Part shown: piece by piece, positions 36,079 through 44,100 of the stretch
Numbering within the stretch: position 1 is the stretch's first letter
Layout of the letters: every line of letters starts with the position of its first letter
Assembly (NCBI RefSeq): GCF_009931655.1
Contig: NZ_CP047984.1
Coordinates: forward strand, 3,923,001 to 3,987,000
From: Pontibacter russatus
GTDB taxonomy: Bacteria; Bacteroidota; Bacteroidia; Cytophagales; Hymenobacteraceae
Direction of reading: 5' to 3'
Length of the DNA stretch: 64,000 bases
Notes under the pieces: model-generated
Database searches by the model: none
Seen by the model: the letters and a program-made list of their open reading frames with translations, nothing else
What the model was told of the DNA's origin: nothing
Position numbers and translations under genes: made by a program

Positions 36079-39000
36079 ATGAAACAGAAATTTACCACCC
36101 TTCTCCATTGTCCGCCACTACTAAATATCAGGTGGCTAGTGCTCCTGCTAATCGGATTTAACATCGGCAGCACAGCCCATGCTGTTGAGCGGCAGATACA
36201 GGATGCCAGTCTGATATCCAATATAGCCTCAAGTAGCGGCCGCAGTTATGTGCTCGCTGATTTGGCGGTGGGGGTGCAGCCTTATACCGACCGCACCTAT
36301 AAGGTAACCAGCGTTCCTGCCTCTCTTGCCGGGGCGGCGCTGGTGCGCACGGCCAACGACGACAAGCACAGCACCAGCACCTCATTACTGTCCTTCAATC
36401 TGAGCGAGAGCGCGACGGTGTACGTAGCCTATGACCCGCGCGCCACGGCGCTGCCCTCCTGGCTCTCGGGCTGGCAGAAGCTCACAGACAGAATCGGCGT
36501 GGACGACTCGAAGATCAGCTATATGAACATCTACAGCAAGAGCTTCCCGGCGGGCGCGGTGAGCCTGGGCGGCAACAAGCAGAGCCCGGCAACTGGGGCT
36601 GAGAACAATTACTTCGTTTTGGGCAAGGCAGCGGAGGCACCTGCGGCAGGTTTGATATCCAATATATCGGCCAGCAGCGGGCGAAGCTATATATTGGGAA
36701 ATCTGGCAGCAGGCGCGCCCTTCTACACCGACAGGGACTACACCGTCACCTCCGTTCCTTCCACTCTTGATGGCATGGCCTTCATCCGGACAGCCAACGA
36801 CGACAAGAACAGCACGGCCTCCTCGCTGCTCTCCTTCAACCTGAGCGAGAGCGCGACGGTATATGTAGCCTACGACCCGCGCGCCACGGCCCTGCCCTCC
36901 TGGCTCTCGGGCTGGCAGAAGCTCACGGACAGAATCGGCGTGGACGACTCGCAGATCAGCAGCATGGACCTCTACAGCAAGAGCTTCCCGGCGGGCGCGG
37001 TGAGCCTGGGCGGTAACAAGCAGAGTCCGGCCGCGGGGGCGCAGACAAACTATTTTGTGGTTGCAAAGGCCGCAGAGGCGGAACAGTATACGCTGTCAGT
37101 CTCCACCACAGGCAGCGGTACAGTAACCAAAAGCCCGAACCAGGCTACCTACGCCTCTGGCACCAGCGTTAGCCTTACTGCGACGCCAGCTTCCGGATAT
37201 GCGTTCAGCGGGTGGAGCGGCGATGCCACCGGCACGTCCAACCCGCTGTCGGTGACCATGGGCGGTAACAAGACCATCACCGCCAACTTCACGCAGTCGC
37301 AGCCCTCAACAGGCCTGATCAGCAACATATCGGCCAGCAGCGGGCGGAGCTATATATTGGGAAGTTTGGCAGTAGGCGCACAGCACTACACAGATCGCAC
37401 TTATAAAATAACCAGCGTTCCGGCTTCTCTAAGCGGAGCCTCCCTGATAAGGACAGCCAACGACGACAAGAAGAGCACCAGCTCCTCGCTGCTCTCCTTC
37501 AACCTGAGCGAGAGCGCGACGGTATATATAGCCTACGACCCGCGCGCCACGGCGCTGCCCTCCTGGCTGAGCGGCTGGCAGAAGCTTACCGACAAAATCG
37601 GTGTGGACGACTCGCAGATCAGCAGCATGGACCTCTACAGCAAGACCTTCCCGGCGGGTGCGGTGAGCCTGGGCGGCAACCTGCAGAGCCCGGCCGCGGG
37701 GGCGCAGACAAACTATTTTGTGGTTGCAAAGGCCGCCACTGTTAATACAGAGCAGGAAGTAAAAATCAATTTCCAGCTGGCTACCTCCACTACACCTTCG
37801 GGCTATATCAAAGATTCGGGGCTGCCTTTCGACGCTGGCAGAGGCTATGGCTGGGTCGATCCTGCCACGAAGCAGCCACGGGACCTTTCTGCAAACATGC
37901 GTGAACGCTCTGGCTCTGTGGAAGCGCGCCTGCGGACGCTGTCACAGATGCAGGCAACTACTAACGGACAGGTGCCAGGCACCTGGGAATACGTAGTGCC
38001 AAACGGGTCCTATAACGTTTCGGTGAGCGTGGGAGACCCTAGCTATACCGATAGCAGACACCAGATAAACGTAGAGGGCAAGGCAGCTATCAATGGCTTT
38101 GTTCCTTCTTCGCAGGCATTGTTCCAATCGGCAACGGTTTCCGTGAACGTGAGTGACGGCAGGCTTACCGTGGATGCTGCGGGGGGTACTAACACGAAGC
38201 TCAATTACATCATCATTAGCCCGGCAACGGCTGGGGAAGATATAATTCCACCGGTGGCTACCGTTAGGTTTACGGGCACCGAACAGTCGGCGGGCGTATA
38301 CAAGAACGAGGTATATGTATCTGTAGCAGCCTCAGATGAAGGAGGCTCCGGACTCGCATCGGTACAGTACAGCCTGAATAATGCAGCCTATACCGCCTAC
38401 ACGGAGCCCCTCAGGATTGGGAACCCCGGTAATTATACCATCAGGGCGAGAGCAACAGACAATGCGGGGAACGAGACCGTCACCGATGTCCAGAACTTTA
38501 GCGTTGTCTCCGCAACAGCGAGCAATGCCTATATGGTTCTGGAGAACCAGAATTTCTTCCCTGCTCCCGACGAGCTAAGCTTCTCGTTGATCCAGAATCC
38601 CTGGAGGCGTGAGAATAGCGATGGCACCTTCACGCCCTACAACGAGAACCACAACAAGGTGAAACTGCGCATCCATAACAAGGGAACGGGGGCGCTCGTC
38701 ATCAGCAACTTTGCCTTATCGAACCCCAGTGCCTGGAAGATCTCTAAATTGAACGGCGCGGCCTACACGGCTTCGGCATTGCCGCTGTCGGTAGCCTCTA
38801 AATCAAATGTCGAGCTAGAGGTAGAGTTTATTGCGGCAAACCAGGCAACCCGGGTGAAAGTGCTGCAGGATGCGCTTTATATATCATCCAACGATGATCT
38901 GGCGCCTTACAAGGAAGTAAAACTGCGGGGGCTGTGGCAAAAGTATGGGGAAGGCAATTCAGAGCCTTATGCACAGGAGATAATCAACGCACTTGGCTTT

Positions 39001-40695
39001 AAGACCAGAATCGGTTTTGGTGCGAGCGACGGCGCATCTGATGGATCGTACGTAATGCCTAACTCTGATGAAATCATCTCTGCTTATTTTCAGAGGGTGG
39101 ATCCGAGCAAGGACGTGCAGGTTATCCAGGTGGCCGCGTACCATGGCTGCTGCAATGATGTAGAAAACTTTGAGTGGCATGCGAAGGGCAGTTCTTATAA
39201 TACATCCCTGTTCACACACGAGAACCTGGACGGCCAGTCCCTTCTGCCAAGGAAGAATGGTTCTACTTCGCTTGCTAGTGGAAAAATAGCCGTCCCTACG
39301 GCGACTACAGCTAACCCAAATGCCGCCTTTGGCTTCAGAGTACACAAGTCTTATTCTGACAGGACTAAGAATGATGGGGGTAAGATTGGCATGCGCATCT
39401 GGAAAGCGGTGGATGGCAATGGCAACGTTATTCCAAACGCTTACCTGATAGGTGCAGATTACCTGGGCACTTCGTACACGAACTACGACTATCAGGATAA
39501 TATATACTATATATCTAACGTGAAGCCAGAGGCAGGCCCTGTGCATTATTCAGAGCTTGGTGCGACTCCGACCACGGATTTTGATTTTGGGGCTGTGATG
39601 ACAGGGGCAAGTAAATCCCTCACAATAAATCTCAAGAACCTGGGCGGTAACTACGCTGGTGGCAGCGACCCGGACATTCAGATACAGAAGGTGGAGATTG
39701 TGGGGCCGAACATGGCTGATTTCACCACCACAGCGCCTGCCACCACCACACTGGCTGCACAAGCTTCTACCAGTGTAACCGTTAATTTTAGCCCCGGGAG
39801 CCTCGGTATCAAAAATGCGGCGCTATTGGTGTATTACAACAATGCAACATCGCCGTTACGTGTGCCGTTATATGGCATCGCAAACAGCAACAGCGCCACT
39901 ATCACTGCTGTTAAGCGTATTAAGGGCGCTGCTGATAGCAATGTTACCATCGGTGGCAAAGTGTGGGAAGCAGATGCCAGCTACCGGCAGGGCAGTATAA
40001 AGCTGGATAAGCAAATTGTGTCTACAGCCATCGCGGCCACGGATGACGATGTGCTGTACCAGACGTACCTGTCGGCAGGCGCCAACTTGGCTGAAACTCG
40101 CTACGAGATACCGCTTGCCAATGGCAGTTATATGGTCAGAATGCACTTCGTGGAGAATTACTGGTCGGCAACAGGATCGAGGGTGTTTAACATAACCGCT
40201 GAAAATCAGCTTCGGCTTCCAAACTTCGATATCTACAGTGAAGTTGGGTACAGAAGCGCAATGGTCAAGGATTTCGACATCAACGTGTCGGATGGTGTTC
40301 TCAGCCTGAAGTTTAACCCGACGGCAGACCGTCTGGCCATAGCAGCTGTCGAGATATACAGAGCAACGGCAAGTGGCGCACTCGCCGCTACGTCTGTTGA
40401 AGCCAATGTCATGCAATTGGCAGAGGGCAGCAAGGCAGCACTGCGCGTTTACCCCAACCCGACTTCTGGAGGGCAGGTATATGCGGAGATAAGCAACTTT
40501 GGCGCGCGGGAAGCCGTCACGGTTACCCTGCACGACGTGCTGGGGCGGGCCATCGCCTCCGTGGATGCAGTGACTGACCAGCAGGGCTACGCCCGCGTGG
40601 AAGTACCCGGGCACACGCAGCTAAAGCGGGGCATGTACATCATCCGGGCAAGCGCCGCAGGTGGGAAAGCCCAAGCCAGGCTGCTGATACAGTAG
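36079..40695 (+). CDS. Gene D: giant multidomain T9SS surface protein with malectin domain
   Basis: A 1538-residue secreted protein. Order: signal peptide (cleavage near AHA, residue 35); 140-residue modules at about 45-184, 192-331 and 413-552; an InlB-B/bacterial repeat (VSTTGSGTVTKSPNQATY, GYAFSGWSGDATGTSNPL) at about 337-407; a carbohydrate-binding-like domain at about 558-714 (FQLATSTTPSGYIKDSG, WEYVVPNGSYNVSVSVGD); an Ig-like domain at about 723-811 (GGSGLASVQYSLNN, ATDNAGN); a middle region with HGCCNDVENFEW and NYDYQDNIYYISNVKPE (about 818-1148); a HYDIN-like/choice-of-anchor domain (about 1155-1268); a malectin domain (about 1275-1430, NGSYMVRMHFVENYW, RVFNI); and a T9SS sorting domain (about 1455-1538). 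No catalytic domain is recognised. A role as an adhesin or glycan-binding scaffold is inferred. Confidence 0.87.
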   Translation: MKQKFTTLLHCPPLLNIRWLVLLLIGFNIGSTAHAVERQIQDASLISNIASSSGRSYVLADLAVGVQPYTDRTYKVTSVPASLAGAALVRTANDDKHSTSTSLLSFNLSESATVYVAYDPRATALPSWLSGWQKLTDRIGVDDSKISYMNIYSKSFPAGAVSLGGNKQSPATGAENNYFVLGKAAEAPAAGLISNISASSGRSYILGNLAAGAPFYTDRDYTVTSVPSTLDGMAFIRTANDDKNSTASSLLSFNLSESATVYVAYDPRATALPSWLSGWQKLTDRIGVDDSQISSMDLYSKSFPAGAVSLGGNKQSPAAGAQTNYFVVAKAAEAEQYTLSVSTTGSGTVTKSPNQATYASGTSVSLTATPASGYAFSGWSGDATGTSNPLSVTMGGNKTITANFTQSQPSTGLISNISASSGRSYILGSLAVGAQHYTDRTYKITSVPASLSGASLIRTANDDKKSTSSSLLSFNLSESATVYIAYDPRATALPSWLSGWQKLTDKIGVDDSQISSMDLYSKTFPAGAVSLGGNLQSPAAGAQTNYFVVAKAATVNTEQEVKINFQLATSTTPSGYIKDSGLPFDAGRGYGWVDPATKQPRDLSANMRERSGSVEARLRTLSQMQATTNGQVPGTWEYVVPNGSYNVSVSVGDPSYTDSRHQINVEGKAAINGFVPSSQALFQSATVSVNVSDGRLTVDAAGGTNTKLNYIIISPATAGEDIIPPVATVRFTGTEQSAGVYKNEVYVSVAASDEGGSGLASVQYSLNNAAYTAYTEPLRIGNPGNYTIRARATDNAGNETVTDVQNFSVVSATASNAYMVLENQNFFPAPDELSFSLIQNPWRRENSDGTFTPYNENHNKVKLRIHNKGTGALVISNFALSNPSAWKISKLNGAAYTASALPLSVASKSNVELEVEFIAANQATRVKVLQDALYISSNDDLAPYKEVKLRGLWQKYGEGNSEPYAQEIINALGFKTRIGFGASDGASDGSYVMPNSDEIISAYFQRVDPSKDVQVIQVAAYHGCCNDVENFEWHAKGSSYNTSLFTHENLDGQSLLPRKNGSTSLASGKIAVPTATTANPNAAFGFRVHKSYSDRTKNDGGKIGMRIWKAVDGNGNVIPNAYLIGADYLGTSYTNYDYQDNIYYISNVKPEAGPVHYSELGATPTTDFDFGAVMTGASKSLTINLKNLGGNYAGGSDPDIQIQKVEIVGPNMADFTTTAPATTTLAAQASTSVTVNFSPGSLGIKNAALLVYYNNATSPLRVPLYGIANSNSATITAVKRIKGAADSNVTIGGKVWEADASYRQGSIKLDKQIVSTAIAATDDDVLYQTYLSAGANLAETRYEIPLANGSYMVRMHFVENYWSATGSRVFNITAENQLRLPNFDIYSEVGYRSAMVKDFDINVSDGVLSLKFNPTADRLAIAAVEIYRATASGALAATSVEANVMQLAEGSKAALRVYPNPTSGGQVYAEISNFGAREAVTVTLHDVLGRAIASVDAVTDQQGYARVEVPGHTQLKRGMYIIRASAAGGKAQARLLIQ
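36211..37735 (+). repeat. Three copies of the 140-residue module plus one InlB-B-type repeat in gene D
   Basis: Modules at about 36211-36630, 36652-37071 and 37315-37735; the InlB-B-type repeat at about 37087-37299 separates the second and third. Codon-level identity between copies and with genes B, C and E is high (for example the stretch encoding SESATVYVAYDPRATALPSW). Confidence 0.85.
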
Positions 40696-40711
40696 ATTCA
40701 CAACACAGGCT

Positions 40712-40749
40712 ATAGGGAAGGCGCGGCAACTTTGCCGCGCCTTCCCTAT
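40712..40749 (+). terminator. 18-bp perfect stem-loop after gene D
   Basis: Arms 40712-40729 and 40732-40749 are perfectly complementary with a 2-nt spacer, followed by TTATT. It is GC-rich in the centre. Confidence 0.8.
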
Positions 40750-41119
40750 TTATTGCGCATGGATTTAGAGTGAGTTTAACCATTAAATTAGGTGTTTAGC
40801 CATTATTTCAGAAAATAGGTAGAATAAATGCAAAAAGTTAAGACCTAAAATCTATTTTTGCGTATATGATTCTCATATAAAATTATACATTCCTTATAAA
40901 GGCTGAAAACCAATTGTATACCCCTTGTCTATCCTCCTGTGTTTTGCTACTAAGGATCCTGCTTAGGACTTACCAAACTGATAGTAGCTGAATAGAGGCA
41001 CCACATAGTTCCGCATTTTTATATCCACTTGATACAGCGGCTTATCGTGTAGTTTCAGTTAGTGCTGTAACAACAGATATGAACCCAAGTATTGAAAGCA
41101 GTTAATTCAACCAATCCAG
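40750..41119. other. Leader region of gene E
   Basis: 370 bp, AT-rich, non-coding. It contains a TAnnTTTG-like element (40853-40860) that would leave a leader of about 250 nt. No other structure is seen. Confidence 0.5.
40853..40860 (+). promoter_or_regulatory. Candidate -7 element upstream of gene E
   Basis: TATTTTTG followed by CGTATA. The same TATTTTTGCGTA string is seen at 19889, and a near copy (TATTTTGCGTATA) at about 29532 upstream of gene B. No clear -33 box. Confidence 0.35.
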
Positions 41120-44100
41120 ATGAAAGAAAATTACAACGACACCAATCACCCGGTCGTAGTGCCTAAGCCCCAATTCATTATATTAATACTTATACTGCTG
41201 GCTTCTTTTACGGTATTCCCGCCCACGGTTTCCCGTGCGCATGCAACCAGTACTGCGATATCCTCAAGAACTGATGCTGGAGAACCCCGCCTGAAAGTGG
41301 CGCATACAAGCAGTGCGAAGGCTGCGCGCCTGGCCGAAGGCACTCCCTGTTCCCCACTCAGCATGCTCCCCTGCGACCAGCTTCCTGTGGCAGTGCCCTT
41401 TAGGCTGGATTTTGAGGCGAGCGAAGTCGGTATTCCGGATATAAATGGTTTGGGTACCGGCTTTACCCTGGTAGACGCCTATTCCGGCACCAGGCTGACT
41501 GCAGACGGGTCACCCAGCGATCCCTCTGTTCCGGGGTATGAGTCGTCTAAGCTGAAGGTGGAGGCGGGGAAGCTTGAAATCCTGACAAACAAAGGAATTG
41601 CCTACCAGGAGAACAACAACCAACTGAACTCCTTGGGTGTGCGGGTAGACAGCCGCGGCAAGTTGCAGGTGGAGACCGTGCTCATAAGCCCTTATGCCGG
41701 TGCCAACGCTGAACAGGCCGGCCTATGGTTCGGCCTGAATGACAAGACGTTTGTAAAACTTGCCGTGACTGCAAACAGGGTGGAACTGCGACGGGAGATA
41801 AATGATGTATCGGCAGGCACAGGCTCCGCTGATCATCGCATCACTGGCACCATCAGCGGCCTGAATACCAGTGCGGTGCGACTGAGGCTGCTGATAGATC
41901 CTGCCAATGCCACCGTACAGGGTTTTTATTCTACCGATGGAACCACCTTTATAAATGTAGGGGAGGCATACAGCATATCGTGGCTGAGCATTGCCGGAGC
42001 GGGCCTGACCAGCAGCACCGCCCACGCCGGAATTTACGCTACACACCGCAATGGCTCAAAGCCAGTAGCGTATACCTTCGACAACTTCTCTATTACTGCC
42101 CCAGGCACTTCGGCCAATCCTAGCACGTCGTCGCCACTGGTGAGTAACCTTACATCCAGTACCGGAAAGAGTTATACTGTAACCGCACTGGCAGTAGGTG
42201 CCAGAACATATACAGACCGCACGAACCAAGTGACAAGCGTTCCTGCTGTACTATCCGGTTCAGAGCTCGTACAGACGGCCAATGATGATAAATGGAATAC
42301 CAGCACCTCATTACTGTCCTTCAATCTGAGCGAGAGCGCGACGGTATATATAGCCTACGACCCGCGGGCCACGGCGCTGCCCTCCTGGCTCTCGGGCTGG
42401 CAGAAGCTCACCGACCGGGTGGGTGTCAACGACTCGAAGATCAGCTATATGAACATCTACAGCAAGAGCTTCCCGGCGGGCACGGTGAGCCTGGGCGGCA
42501 ACCTGCAGAGCCCGGCCGCGGGGGCGCAGAATAACTACTTTGTGATGGCTAAGGCCACCGGATCAGAGCAATATACGCTGTCAGTATCCACCACAGGAAG
42601 CGGTGCAGTAACCAAAAACCCGAACCAGGCAACCTATTCCTCTGGTGCCAGCGTTATCCTGGAGGCGACGCCAGCTTCCGGATATGCGTTCAGCGGGTGG
42701 AGCGGCGACGCCACCGGCACGTCCAACCCGCTGTCGGTGACCATGAGCGGCAACAAGGCCATCACCGCCAACTTCACGCAGTCGCAGCCCTCTACAGGCC
42801 TGATATCTAACATATCGGCCAGCAGCGGGCGGAGCTACATGTTGGAAAATTTGGCAGTAGGCGCTGTTCATTACACGGACCGCACCTATAAAATAACCAG
42901 TGTGCCTGCTTCCTTAAGCGGAGCGCCCTTCATCCGGACAGCCAACGACGACAAGAACAGCACGGCCTCCTCGCTGCTCTCCTTCAACCTGAGCGAGAGC
43001 GCGACGGTGTACGTAGCCTATGACCCGCGCGCCACGGCGCTGCCCTCCTGGCTCTCGGGCTGGCAGAAGCTCACTGACCGGGTGGGTGTCAACGACTCGA
43101 AGATCAGCTATATGAACATCTACAGCAAGAGCTTCCCGGCGGGCGCGGTGAGCCTGGGCGGTAACAAGCAGAGTCCGGCCGCAGGGGCAGAGAATAATTA
43201 CTTTGTGATAGCAAAAGCCGCCACAACCAATCAAAATCAGGCCCCTGTAGCCAATGCAGGCCAGGACAAGACAATCACACTCCCCCAGGATAATGTAACA
43301 CTGGATGGTTCAGGCACGGATACAGACGGTACAGTCGTCAACTACAACTGGAGCCAGGAAAGTGGGCCTAATGCGGCTAACTTTAGCAGCACTACTGTTG
43401 CGAGGCCTACTGTGAGCGGCCTTGTGGCGGGCAGTTATACCTTCAGTTTAGTAGTGAGGGATGACAAGGATGCAGTCAGTGCCCCTGATCTGGTTAACGT
43501 TACCGTTCAGAGTGCTGACACACAGCCTGACGCCTGTTATCCCATCAGTATGCTTGCTTGTTCACAGGTGCAGCTTAGCCTGCCGGTCAACCTTACCTTT
43601 GGGGGAAGCATTAGCAATACTGTTCCAGATAAAAACGGCTCAGGCACAGGCTTCACCATGGTGGATGCTTACTCAGGCACGCGCAATACAGCTGACGGAG
43701 CACCGAGCAACACCAACATACCTGGCTATGAGCCATCAAAGCTGACAGTAGCCTCCGGGAAGCTGCAACTGGTCACCAACAAGGGAATCGCCTTTCTGTC
43801 CAGCAACAACCAACTCAATGCGCTGGGGGTAAAGGTAAACAGCAGGGGGCAACTGCAGGTCGAGACGACGTTGATTAACCCTTACTACGGCACCGCTTCC
43901 CAGCAGGCGGGGGTATGGTTTGGGCTAAACGACAAAACCTACCTTAAACTAGCTGTTACGGGCAACAAGGTAGAAATGCGGCGCGAGTTTAACGATGATT
44001 CCGGCACTGCGGAGACCGACCAGCGCATTACCAGTACCATCAGCGGCCTGAATAACCAGGTGGTGCATCTGCGGCTGGAGGTGGACCCTACCTCGGGTAC

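Noticed and set aside
36211..43222. The tandem modules viewed as a CRISPR or transposon-type repeat array
   Set aside because: All copies are in frame within large exported proteins, about 420 bp long and separated by other domains; there are no spacers, no direct-repeat ends and no transposase.
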